DNA of 21,923 nucleotides from Parvularia atlantis (lineage: Eukaryota > Opisthokonta > Rotosphaerida). Positions 9,401-17,945 of this stretch are shown here, piece after piece. Both the position numbers and the translations under genes were made by a program. Every line of letters begins with the position of its first letter. Position 1 is the first letter of the stretch. Below the pieces are notes generated by a model. It was not told the DNA's origin. It saw nothing but the letters and a program-made list of their open reading frames with translations, and searched no databases. Where the stretch lies: assembly GCA_943704415.1 (NCBI GenBank), contig CALSCO010002302.1:1-21923 (forward strand), written 5' to 3'.

Positions 9401-12400
9401 CTTGCTGGAGCCGGCGCAGAAGGATGCCTGTTGTGCAGAACAGCAGTCGCGTCTTGTCGGACGTGCGCCGCTCGAGGCGTATCGCGTAGCCGACGGTGCG
9501 TCCTGCGCGCGTGTGCGATGAGCGGGCGGTGTCAACGTCGGCACGCAGGGCCAGAGCTGCGCACCGATCGTCTCGCTTCGCTCACGAGCCACGCGTGCGG
9601 CCACCGACGTGGCGGCGATACGGCGCGGCTGCGTGCACCTGTAAACCGCGCGGTGTGCATGAGCATGCCGGCAAGCGAAGCACACAAGCTCGCGCCCAGA
9701 CGTACACGATGCTGCAGGAGCTGCCCCAGCCCGCGGCGGCCGCGTCGTCCAACACAAACTGCGGCACCTGCGTCGTCTTGCCGCACCCGGTCGCGCCCGC
9801 GACGATGACGACGGCGTGGGCACGGATGGCCTGGCGCGGTCCGGTCAGCGCGGCACCGGCCTCGCGCGGGCTGAAACGCGCCTGCACGATCCGGTCACGG
9901 AAGCCCTCGGCTGGCAGGACGCGCGCTGTGCTCTTGCTGCGCTGCTGTTGCAGCCTGCAAAGGGCGGCACGCAGGGCCTCGTTCTCGCCCACATCGCCGG
10001 CGCCGGTGCCGGTGCGGTCGTACGGCGTGCTGGCGGCGAGGGCCTGCGGCAGCGCGTCAGGCCACACACAGAGCGCGTGTGCTGCAGTGCTGCACGCGCA
10101 CCGCGCAGGCGCGCAGCTGTACAAGCACGGCCTCGTCAGCCGTGGGCGTCGCAGTCCCGTCGGTGCAGTTGGCTGGCCCGGCGGCATCGTCGACCTCCTC
10201 CTCGTCTTCATTGTCGTCGTCCGCGGCAGTCTCCGCATCATCGTCTGTGTCGTTGTCGTCGTCGGCCAGCAGCTTCTCGGCCTGCGCGGCGGCTCAGTGA
10301 CCGCACAAACTAGGCTAATGCGGCTGCGCACCTCGTCGTCCACAACCCCATCGACGTCGTCGCCCGTCTCGCCCGAGATGTCGCTGCGGGTTTCGTCCTC
10401 CGGCACGTCGTCCAGGGACGCGTCCGCGTCGTCGTCAGCGTCAGCGTCAGCGTCCGTTGTCTGGCGCGCTAGCGACAGCAGGGACGGCGGGTGCGCGACC
10501 AGCTCGAGCCAGTTGCTGCCACGTGTCAGCCGACGCGTCCGTCGCAAGCGAGGTGCGCACCGCTCAAACCACGCCACGATCTCGTACATCAGCGGCATGC
10601 CCAGCGAGGCGTGCATGTCGCGCGCCACCTGGGCGCGCGCACATGGTCAGGCATCGCACAGCGGCAAGCAAACGAGCGCGCTCGCGCACCCCGCGCATGG
10701 CTTCGAGCCGCACGTACGACGGCACGTGCGCGCTCTCGAGCAGCACCACCGGCAGCTGCGCGGCGCGTGGTGGGTAAGGTGCGACAGCAGCGCCACGCCA
10801 CACACTGCCGGGCGCACCTGCCGCGGATATGTTGACGTGCGCGGGACGACAAAGTGCACCCTCACGGCTTGTGACGGCGGCATGCCCGGCAGCGGCCCAA
10901 CGGCAACGTGCCGCGCCGACCCGCCCACAGCGCTCACGAGGTCGCCGCCGATGATCGACTCAAGCGCCGTGAACTCCATCAGCAGCTGCTCGTCCGTGTC
11001 CGCGTCGACGTCCGGTGCTGCCGCTTCGTGCGGCTCGGCCAGCGCTCCAACGACGTGCCCCCAGAGCGCGCTCACGACAGCCTCCTCGAGCAGCTCGTCG
11101 GGCGTGCCGTTTGCCGCGGCGGCGTGCACCTCGTCGGCAATCTGGCGCGCAGTGAAGCCGAACGCAGCCAGCCGGCGCGCCACGGCCGTGCGCAGGGCCT
11201 GGCTGCGCGCGTCGCCCTGCGGCCGTGTTTGGTGCTGCGTGCTGCGCGGCGGTCACGCGAGGCGCACCGTCGCGGCCACGAGCTGCATCGCCGTCGCGGG
11301 CCGGAACGCCTCGGGCAGGTCCTCCTCGGGCACATAGAGGCACAGCCAGTCGAGCGCGTCGTCCTGTGTCGCGCACCACCGGGCGGCCTCGGCGGCGTGC
11401 ACGGCGCGGAAGCCGAGCTGACGCAGCACGTCGACGAGCCAGGCGCGCTGCTCGGGCGCCAGCTGCACGCTGCGGCCCGTCAAGCGCGGCGCGAGGTCCG
11501 GATGCTCCGTGTCCCACTGCTTGAGCAGCTGTTCGACCATCTGTCGCGTGGCGAGGCTGAGGTGCACGGCCGGGAGGCGCGGCCGCCACAGCTCGGCCTC
11601 AGTCGGGCGTGTGCGGCGCGGCGGGGGCTGCGGTCGGTCTGCAAACGGGTCTTGCATCGGTGGCGGCCGCGACGCGCTGCTGCTGCTGCTGCTGCTGCCA
11701 CTGCCACTGGCGCGGCCCGATGCAGGCGCACGCGGGCTGGGCCGGGCTGCGGCCTCCTGGTCGAGGCTGAGCCAGTAGTCGCGGTAGCCGGGCGGGAGCA
11801 TGCGGTGCATCTGCAGCTGCGGGAACACGCCGAACATGGCGTAGACCGCGCCGTGGTGCTTGGCCTCGTTGGCCGAGCCGTAGGCGTCGGGCGTAGTGAA
11901 GTGCAGCGTCTTGACCTCAGTGCTCTTCTTGTTGTCGCGCTTGGCGAGCGTGACGGTGCACTTGAAGCGGCCCGAGCCGGTCATGGCGAACTGCGGCGGC
12001 GGCGTGGGCGTGTCACGGCGCGCGCGGACGCAGCGACGAGAGCGCGCACCGGCCGGTACGACGGGCGCTCCCACTGGTTGCGCTGGCACATCTCGCTCAG
12101 CAGCGTTGCCGGCACCTTGCCCGTCCAGCGCTCGAGCGCGCGGTGGTACTCGCTCTCGTTTGCGTTCGCTGGCGGCGCGGAGGCTGCAGCCGAGCCCTCG
12201 CCGCCCGGTGCATCGCCGCGGCCCTTGCCCTTCGCATCCGAACCGGCGGTCGTCGGGCCCTTGCCCTTGGCCCCCGTGGCGGCCGCGCCCGTGCCATCGC
12301 CGGCATCCCGACCCCGGCCGCGCCCCGCGGCCGCGCCCGCACTGCTCCCGCCCGCCGCCGGCGCCTTAGGGTCTGCGCCGGCGCCGCGGTCGCCTTGCTT

Positions 12401-12427
12401 CTTGGATCGGACCAGACCTCTGGTCAT
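6406..12427 (-). CDS. DHX57: DExH-box RNA helicase, DHX57/DHX29 type
   Basis: Large ATP-dependent RNA helicase, about 1541 aa from 26 exons with boundaries at 12427-12050, 11990-11268, 11216-10818, 10755-10690, 10628-10561, 10515-10332, 10281-10102, 10043-9706, 9638-9565, 9502-9401, 9348-9308, 9248-9066, 9009-8747, 8691-8551, 8502-8409, 8358-8279, 8223-8077, 8015-7714, 7664-7519, 7464-7301, 7257-7139, 7080-7003, 6941-6847, 6782-6717, 6657-6588, 6530-6406. Order: Gly/Ala-rich N-terminus; dsRBD-like segment ending LPPGYRDYW (about 130-200); UBA-like (307-348); RWD (about 443-545); acidic linker; helicase core with GATGCGKT (749-756), TQPRR, DEIH (850-853), SAS (884-886), STNIAETS, QRKGRAGR; winged helix/ratchet (PLNYQLGKML); OB fold (FLHPSSCVF, LLFGGSL). 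The RWD favours DHX57 over DHX29. Fungal YLR419W has a related layout. Its ATG lies 27 bp after the Stealth stop, in the same frame. Precise RNA target unknown. Confidence 0.92.
6783..6846 (-). other. Probable GC-AG intron in the DHX57 gene
   Basis: Family alignment requires KLKSSK to join IFLLDAS, which means removing 6846-6783. That intron begins GCACGG and ends GTCGCAG; no GT lies at the boundary. All other introns placed here begin with GT. It may be a true GC-AG intron or a T-to-C change of a GTACGG donor. Confidence 0.65.
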
Positions 12428-12454
12428 CACGCTGCTGCTGTACAAAGTGCACGG
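12428..12454 (-). promoter_or_regulatory. 27-bp gap between Stealth stop and DHX57 start
   Basis: Same-strand genes are separated by 27 bp, exactly nine codons, with no stop in the shared frame. There is no room for an ordinary terminator plus promoter. Transcript overlap, a promoter inside the Stealth gene, a two-gene message or TGA read-through are all possible; the sequence does not choose. Confidence 0.5.
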
Positions 12455-13714
12455 TCACCCGTGCGAGCCCGGCAGCTCAAACTCGGACGGATCGGGGAAG
12501 AGACTGTCGGTGAAGGCGCGGACGATGTCGGCGCCCTGCTCGCGGTTGAAGTTGTCGTTGAGCGTCATGAAGCGCGGGTGCCGGGCGGCCAACCGCGCGA
12601 GCTCGGGCGCGTTGTCGCGCGTGTCGTCGCCGACGATGACAAAGCCCGTCTCGCTGTCCATCTCGGCGCGCGACGCGATCTCGTACGTGTCGCCGCAGCA
12701 GACCGCGCCCTCGTGCATGACGTAGTAGTGGTGCGCGAGCGGCGTGATCACGTCGAACCAGTGCCGGAACCGGCTTGACGACGTCCGCGCAAAGTCCTCG
12801 GCCCACTTCTCCTGCATCCGCCGCAGCGACTCGCGCCGGTACACGAACGGCGCGTGCTTGAGGAAGTAGCGCCGCTGCGCGCCGTACGCGCGCTCGAGCA
12901 GGTCGTTGGTCTTGAACACGGAACTGAGCCAGATGCGCTGCTTGCGCTCGTAGTTTTGCTGCGCGTCGGGCCCCTTGCCGCGGATCATGTTGGCCTCGAA
13001 GAAGAAGCGCGGCCCGCGCGTCGGCGTGAACAGGTGCCACGGCTGCACCGCCCGCCCAAAAAAGTAGTCGTCGTTCATGTGCACGAAGACGTCGCTCAGC
13101 CCGGGTATGCGCCACAGGTGCTGCTCGAGCGCATTCGAGTTGAACGAGGGGTTGTCGGCGGCCACGGGGAAGAGCGACTCTTGTGCGACGATGCGCACGC
13201 GCGGGTGGCTCATGTTGAGCCACGTCGGCGCCATCCCGAGCGGCGTGACGAGGATGACGGGCCCCCGATGCCACGCCATGTGCTGCGCGTACGACCGCAG
13301 CGAGTGCCGCAGCTCGTCGTTCTCGCGGTCGCGCGACGTACCCACGGCCCCGTCGCCGCCCCATTCGCGCCGCAGGCTGCGGTACACCGGGTCGGACCCT
13401 GGTGCGTCGCGTCGCGTCGTAAGAACGCGACGCGGCCGGCACGGCGCGCGGCGCACCGTTGACCCACGTGTACACGACCGCCACGTCCTTGGCAAAGTCG
13501 TACGCGGCCAACGCGGCGCCCGTCGGCGCTGGCGGCTCCACCCAGAGCACCTACGTGCACGTTGTCAGCGTGCTTGCACTGGCGGCATCACCGGCGCGCG
13601 CACCGCCAGCCCGTCGCGCTCGAGCGTGACGACAATGTGGTACGTGCCCACGCCCGCCAGGCCCGCCAGCACCAGCACGAGCGTGGCGAGCCGCGCGAGG
13701 CTTCGCAAGCGCAT
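12455..13714 (-). CDS. Stealth-family sugar-phosphate transferase (GNPTAB/Xpt1-like)
   Basis: Golgi-type enzyme expected to transfer a sugar-1-phosphate, such as GlcNAc-1-P or xylose-1-P, onto glycans. Three exons, 13714-13604, 13550-13457 and 13398-12455, give 382 aa. A short basic start and hydrophobic stretch (about residues 11-27) form a signal anchor, so this is a type II membrane protein with its catalytic part in the lumen. All four Stealth blocks are visible: CR1 VVYTWVNGSDP (62-72, its GSDP built over an intron), CR2 RENDELRHSLRSY (about 93-105), CR3 PSFNSNALEQHLWRIPGLSD then HMNDDYFFG (152-183), and CR4 LNDNF near the C-terminus followed by SLFPDPSEFEL. It lacks the long insertions of animal GNPTAB and is closer in size to fungal xylosylphosphotransferase and bacterial capsule enzymes. 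Donor and acceptor cannot be told from sequence. Confidence 0.92.
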
Positions 13715-14029
13715 CGAGCGCCGATGTGATGGAGGTGATTCTGGCTGCTGTCACCAAAGCATGGGCGCTAGTGCGTTCGTCATGCGTCCTCCACAGTGTG
13801 CGCAGCCAGTCGTTGTCCCGCGCTCGTTCACGTAGTCCACGTTGGTCACGGCGCCGAGCGAGCCCTTCGGGCTTTTGAACGGGCAAAGGTGTCCATACTT
13901 GGCCCACAACCTGTGAGCGGTACGCGTGGCGCGCCCACCGCCTGACCCTGGCCGTGGAGCGGCTGCGCTGGACGCTGTCGTGAGCGGCCCGGGAGATATC
14001 TGTTCTTGTTCTGCGCAGAAGAAACAACG
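13715..14029. other. Gap between AcpS and Stealth genes, with an in-frame open stretch
   Basis: After the AcpS stop (TGA, 14032-14030) the same frame stays open for 92 codons, to a TGA at 13753-13751. It begins RCFFCAEQEQ and later holds KYGHLCPFKSPKGSLG and TTGCAHCGGRM, so two CxxC pairs plus a further Cys, reminiscent of a zinc ribbon. There is no ATG near its start. G/C at third codon positions is lower than in neighbouring genes. It may be chance in GC-rich DNA, a read-through tail, or the 3' exon of an unplaced small gene. Confidence 0.35.
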
Positions 14030-14538
14030 TCAGGCCGCGTCCAGCACGACCATGGCCACGGCGTAGTCGCCGTCGTGGCTGAGCGAGAGATGCAGTGCAC
14101 CGCACACCCGCGCGAGCTCGCGCGCCCCGGGCCCCTGCGGCACGAGCTGCAACGCGGGCCTTCCCTCTGCGCGGCGCGGCGTGTGTCAGCCCGGGGCGAG
14201 CGTGCGACCCGGCGTGCGCGCATGCGCACCGCGGCTCGTCACGTACACGTCCTGCCACGTCAGCCGGTGCGGGAACGCGGCCTTGTACACGGCTTCCTTG
14301 GCCGCGAAGCTGCACACAGATGCGACCGGCTCAGCCGGTCGCATCACATCGCCGTCAAACGAGAGCGCTCTCACCGCGACGCGAGAAAGGCCACGGCCTG
14401 CACCGGCGGCCGCCGCAGCAGCTCGCCGCGCTCGAGCGGGTGCAGGATGCGCCGCGCGAACCGGTCCGCGCCACGCCGGCCCACAAGCGCGGCCACGCGC
14501 GACACGCGCACAATGTCCACGCCAACGCCGAGTGTCAT
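14030..14538 (-). CDS. acpS: AcpS-type 4'-phosphopantetheinyl transferase (holo-ACP synthase)
   Basis: Transfers the phosphopantetheine arm of CoA to a serine of acyl carrier protein; in a eukaryote this is most likely the mitochondrial ACP (yeast Ppt2 role). Exons 14538-14375, 14309-14230 and 14166-14030 encode 126 aa, the normal length of the small bacterial-type enzyme. The Mg/CoA signature is present as GVGVDIVRVSR (Asp8) and RFAAKEAVYKA (Glu60, spanning the first splice junction), with the third motif LHLSLSHDGDYAVAMVV near the end. No mitochondrial leader precedes GVGVDI: the protein starts only four residues upstream, so targeting is unclear. Start codons of this gene and MTC6 are 21 bp apart in opposite directions. 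Confidence 0.93.
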
Positions 14539-14559
14539 TGTATCGAACGTCGACTGGCG
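14539..14559. promoter_or_regulatory. 21-bp interval between divergent AcpS and MTC6 starts
   Basis: AcpS begins at 14538 going left and MTC6 at 14560 going right. Both starts are well supported, by the conserved GVGVDI and by a clean signal peptide. Any shared promoter must overlap coding sequence, or transcription starts at or downstream of the first ATG with little or no 5' UTR. Confidence 0.6.
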
Positions 14560-17116
14560 ATGCGGCTGCTTGGCCTCGTGCTCGCGGCGCTGGTCGTGCT
14601 GCGGGCGCTGCGCGGCGGGTGGGCGCAGCCGCTGCCGACGGGCGTGGCGGGCGAGGCGGCGGCGCGCGCGGCGTGGCTGGCCGACACGCTGCGGCAGCAG
14701 CGCGACCTGGCCAACGCGACCGCGTTCGACGGGCGCACGGCTGTGGCCGGGCTGGACGCGCGCGCGCTGCTGTTTGGCGACGGCAACTACACGCTCGAGC
14801 GCCTGCAACGCCTGCCCGACTGGCTCAGCACGGGCATGCGGCGCGTGTACGTCGACGTCTACTGGGAGCCGGTGCTGCCGGGCGCGCCCACGGACGAGCC
14901 GCTGCCGTCGGCCGCGGTCGCAGCAGCACGCGCGCGGCGGCGGCGGGCGCCGGACGAGGGCGAGGGCGTGGCGTACGACGGCGCGGGGCAGTACACGCTC
15001 TGCCCGTTTCCGCCCTTGTACGACGCCGTGACGGGCGAGCCGCGCGAGGTGTGCTCGTCGCCGCGCCTCGTGCTGCTCGACGTCATCGCGGCCGTGCAGC
15101 TGTGGCAGGCGCAGGCGGGCCTGCTCGGGCGCGACGTGGTCACGATCGTCGTCAACGTCGCGGTCCTGCCCATTACGATCACGCCCACACCGACGCCCAC
15201 CTCCACGGCCTCGGCCACCGCCTCAGCCACGGCCTCAGCCACCGACTCGGCCACCGCGACGGCCACCGCGACAGCCACCGCGTCGGCGACTGCCTCGGCG
15301 ACAGCGACGGCCTCTGCGACGGCCTCTGCGACCGTGCCTCCCGAGACGTCGACCGTGCCTCCCGAGACGTCGACCGTGCCTCCCGAGACGTCGACCGTGC
15401 CTCCCGAGACGTCGACCGTGCCTCCCGAGACGTCAACCGAGTCCGTCGAGACGTCGACCGTGCCCGCTGAGACGTCAACAGCATGGACGGCACCGCCTGA
15501 GACCACGACGGCCGAGGCGCCGACACCGACGCCGTCGACAGAGTTGCGCAGACGACGTGCCGATGCCGATGCCGACGGCGACGATGCGACGACGACAAGC
15601 GAGTGCAGCAGCTTGACCGAGACCACGACGACAATAGCGACGGCGACCCCCACGCCCCTGGCCACGTTCCTGCCCACGCCCGGGTATCGCCTGTCGGACG
15701 AGATCGTCAACCTCACGGCCGGCATCCTCACGCCGCGCAGGCTGGTCGGGCTCACGGGCTCGCCTGATCGCTGGCCGCTGCTGTCGTCGCTCTTCCAGCG
15801 CGGCTGGACCGTGATGATCGGCATCGGGTGGACGATCAACTACAACGCGACCGACGACCTGACCATGTTCTTCCCCGTGACGACCATCGGCGGCTTTTCG
15901 TACGCCGTACTGGACCCGCTGCGGTCGACGGTACGCACGCTCGCGTGCTTGCAGTCCGTTGACAGTGGCGGGTGCGCAGTCGTGTCCGAAGACGCTCAAT
16001 GTGACCATCAGCGACGCGGCGGTGACCGTGCCGCCGGCCGATCGGACGGTGCGACGACGGGCGCCCACGTCGCACACGCCCACTGACGGCTCCGCAGGCG
16101 ACCGGCTCTCTGCGCTTCGCCGCCGAGGTCGTGCGCAACCCGCTCACGGGGACTGAGTACTACGCCGCGGCGTTCAACGAGTCGACAGTGGCGACCGTGG
16201 TGCGCCTTGCTTGCGCACGACTGCGCACGCGCCGTCCTGAGGCGTACGCCGCAAACAGATCGACTGCACGTACAGCGCCCTGTTCTTCAACCAGATGACC
16301 GACGTGACCTTGTCGGCGATGGCGTGGTCTTGGGACGTGTTTGAGCCGGTCGACGATAGGTGCGCCGCACGCTGCCACGTCGTGCAGCTCATGCGCGGCA
16401 CAAAAAAAAAATGCAGCGCCAAGCAGTGCGCGGTCATGAACGCGACCTCGGGACGCTGGCTCGCCTACAGCTGTGACGTGCCGCGCCTGCCGTACGCGTG
16501 CCTCAACGTGCGCTCGTTCCAGGTGCGCGCCGTATGGCCGCTGCTGCCGCGCTCGCTGACGGCCGTTTGACGACAGTGGACCGTCATGTTTGACCCGCAG
16601 AATCAGGCGGGCTGGTCGGCGGGCCCCGCGGTGTGCGGCGCGGCCGGGCCGCAGTCCAACTTCAGCGTGCCGACGTCGATCGGGCAGAACCAGGTGCCGG
16701 CCGTGCCCTGCGCGTGTGCGGCGCACCACTCACGCTCGCGCGCGCGCATAAGGCCCTGCGTGCCCAGGCCCACGCGTTTGGCGCGCCGCTCGTCTGGATC
16801 GACCTCACGACGAACAACGTGCCGGGCTGCTGGGTGCCACGCAACTACACGTGTCCCTACGCGCCGGTGCGGGCCTCGTGTGGGCGAGACCGTGGACGCT
16901 GATGCCCCACTCGCGCAGACGCCTGAAGGCCTCACGCCGGCGCAGCGTATCGCCGTGATCACGGTGTCGGTCGTGGGCGGGATCGTCGTGCTGCTGATGG
17001 GTGCGGTCTTCGTTGGTTACAAGTACAACGAGATGCGGCGGTACCTGCGTCTGCGCAAGTTTGAGCTCGAGCTCAAGGTGCGGCGCAAGGCCAAGTTTGT
17101 GGCTGTGCCCTCTTGA
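14560..17116 (+). CDS. MTC6: MTC6-like type I membrane glycoprotein
   Basis: Homologue of yeast Mtc6 (maintenance of telomere capping 6), a secretory-pathway membrane protein whose molecular role is unclear. Eight exons, 14560-15930, 15980-16048, 16098-16199, 16259-16359, 16417-16522, 16577-16693, 16753-16866 and 16919-17116, give 725 aa. In order: signal peptide (about 1-22); ectodomain with VYVDVYWEP and QYTLCPFPP; a basic RARRRR site (124-129) like a furin/Kex2 target; a Ser/Ala/Thr stalk and heptad repeats (about 208-307); then WSWDVFEP, CAVMNATSGRW..C, and VWIDLTTNNVPGCWVPRNYTCPY, which match WSWDSDQP and the WIDL..CW..CPY block of yeast Mtc6. A single transmembrane helix (about 671-693) precedes a basic tail ending in VPS, as in yeast. 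N-glycosylation sites NAT and NYT are present. Exon 3 could also end at 16196. Confidence 0.86.
15181..15333 (+). repeat. Ser/Ala/Thr-rich mucin-like stalk coding repeat
   Basis: Codons for TPTPTPTST are followed by many ASAT/TAT units, built from GCC/GCG-ACC/ACG-TCG triplets. The product would be a heavily O-glycosylated, extended stalk in the MTC6-like protein. Degenerate at DNA level. Confidence 0.85.
15334..15480 (+). repeat. 21-bp minisatellite, 7 units, encoding VPPETST
   Basis: Seven in-frame 21-bp units. The first four read VPPETST from identical GTGCCTCCCGAGACGTCGAC-type units, the fifth differs by one base, and the last two (ESVETST, VPAETST) are decayed. Near identity of the first five implies recent expansion; number of copies is likely variable between strains. 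It lies inside the MTC6 ectodomain where yeast Mtc6 has only a short loop. Confidence 0.95.
16360..16416 (+). other. Intron with an A10 run before its 3' splice site
   Basis: This MTC6 intron ends GGCACAAAAAAAAAATGCAG, with ten A (16402-16411) where a pyrimidine tract is expected. Its length, 57 nt, is a multiple of three and it has no stop, so retention would add 19 residues without a frameshift. Splicing is preferred because it joins the family-conserved WSWDVFEP segment to CAVMNATSGRW. Confidence 0.6.
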
Positions 17117-17160
17117 ACATATGTACACAACGTGTATGTTTTCTTCGATTCTCGAGAACG
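17117..17160. promoter_or_regulatory. 44-bp A/T-leaning gap before the 17161 gene
   Basis: It separates the MTC6 stop from the next plus-strand ATG. It carries ACATATGTAC and TGTATGTTTTC, far more A/T-rich than its surroundings, and could serve both as the MTC6 3' end and a short promoter. The TATGT repeats are the only obvious TATA-like sequences. Confidence 0.4.
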
Positions 17161-17829
17161 ATGACGAACGGCAGCGTGAGCGCGCCGTCCAGCGTCGCCT
17201 CGGTCGACGTCTCGGTCGAGGACGACGGCCTGCCGCCCGTGCCGGACGCGCTCGACTTCGAGGCCGTGGCTGAGGGTGCCGCGTCGCCGCCGCTGCCGCC
17301 CGCCACGCGCCGGCGCGAGCCGCGGCCTGCCGTGACGCCAACGGCGACGCTGCGGGCGCGGCGCGCGCTGCCGACCGAGACGCTGCTGCTGCAGTGCCCG
17401 CCGCAGGACCGCTCCGAGCTGTTTGCGCGGTGGCTGCGGCAGCTCTCGGCCGCCGACGGCGCCGTCTCGCCCACGCTGCCGCCGCCGCCGCCGCCCGCCG
17501 CGCCGCTGTCACCCGCCGCTCCAGCAATGCCCGCGCGGCCGCATCCGCCCAGCCGCGCCGCCGGCCTGCTTGAGGCGCTGCTCGGCGCACTCGTGCGCTC
17601 GGCCCTCGCCTTCAGCGCCGCCGGCGCACCCGTCATGTCGGCCGGGACGTGGCCGTGGGACGCGCGCGAGCGGCGCGGCGGGCGGGCCGAGCGCGACGCC
17701 GATGACGAAGGCGACACGGACTTTGACCCGGATGACGTCGAGGAGGCGCTGCGCCTGAGCCGGCTAGGCGGCGTTGGCGGGACGTGGGCGCGCGCGTCCA
17801 TCGCCCTGCTCGCCGTCGCTGCGCACTGA
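17161..17829 (+). CDS. Unrecognised proline-rich protein with a UIM-like motif
   Basis: A single uninterrupted frame of 222 aa that I do not recognise. It is likely real: ATG straight after an A/T-rich gap, strong G/C at third positions, and it sits in the only space between MTC6 and the myosin gene. The N-terminal half is acidic then proline-rich. A short folded-looking stretch, RSELFARWLRQLSAADG (about 84-100), is followed by a poly-proline run (107-112), an alanine/leucine helix AGLLEALLGALVRSALAF (about 134-151) and an acidic C-terminal segment DPDDVEEALRLSRLGG (189-204). The last resembles a ubiquitin-interacting motif (acidic residues, then A-x-x-x-S), but the match is short. It has no signal peptide; the end (SIALLAVAAH) is weakly hydrophobic. 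Function not assigned. Confidence 0.6.
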   Translation: MTNGSVSAPSSVASVDVSVEDDGLPPVPDALDFEAVAEGAASPPLPPATRRREPRPAVTPTATLRARRALPTETLLLQCPPQDRSELFARWLRQLSAADGAVSPTLPPPPPPAAPLSPAAPAMPARPHPPSRAAGLLEALLGALVRSALAFSAAGAPVMSAGTWPWDARERRGGRAERDADDEGDTDFDPDDVEEALRLSRLGGVGGTWARASIALLAVAAH

Positions 17830-17945
17830 GTGGCTGTACGTTATCAAGGAAGGCGCAAACAACGAAGCCCCAAGGGAAGCCAGGGCAGGAGGGAGAGGGT
17901 GCCTTGAGGGCGAGTGCAGGAGGGACAGGGGAGAGCGGACGGGCA
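17830..17945. terminator. Convergent 3' region of the 17161 gene and the myosin-like gene
   Basis: A 116-bp tail-to-tail gap, purine-rich on the plus strand (AGGAGGGAGAGGG type), hence pyrimidine-rich on the minus strand. No clear polyadenylation hexamer seen. Confidence 0.4.

Noticed and set aside
9496-11337. 613-aa plus-strand open frame
   Set aside because: It is antisense to helicase exons that hold the Walker A motif and RWD domain; low-complexity Ser/Thr/Arg composition is expected of a shadow.
10908-12725. 605-aa plus-strand open frame antisense to DHX57 and Stealth
   Set aside because: It is a mirror of strongly coding minus-strand exons; GC-rich codon bias leaves the opposite strand free of stops, and the protein is featureless.
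14030-14032. TGA recoded as selenocysteine or tryptophan
   Set aside because: Nine genes end naturally at TGA where the family ends, tryptophans at conserved sites are TGG, and no SECIS-like hairpin was seen by eye.
14859-15839. Valine-rich minus-strand frame over the MTC6 repeats
   Set aside because: Val/Ser/Gly repeats arise from reading the Thr/Ala stalk codons backwards; no start context or homology.
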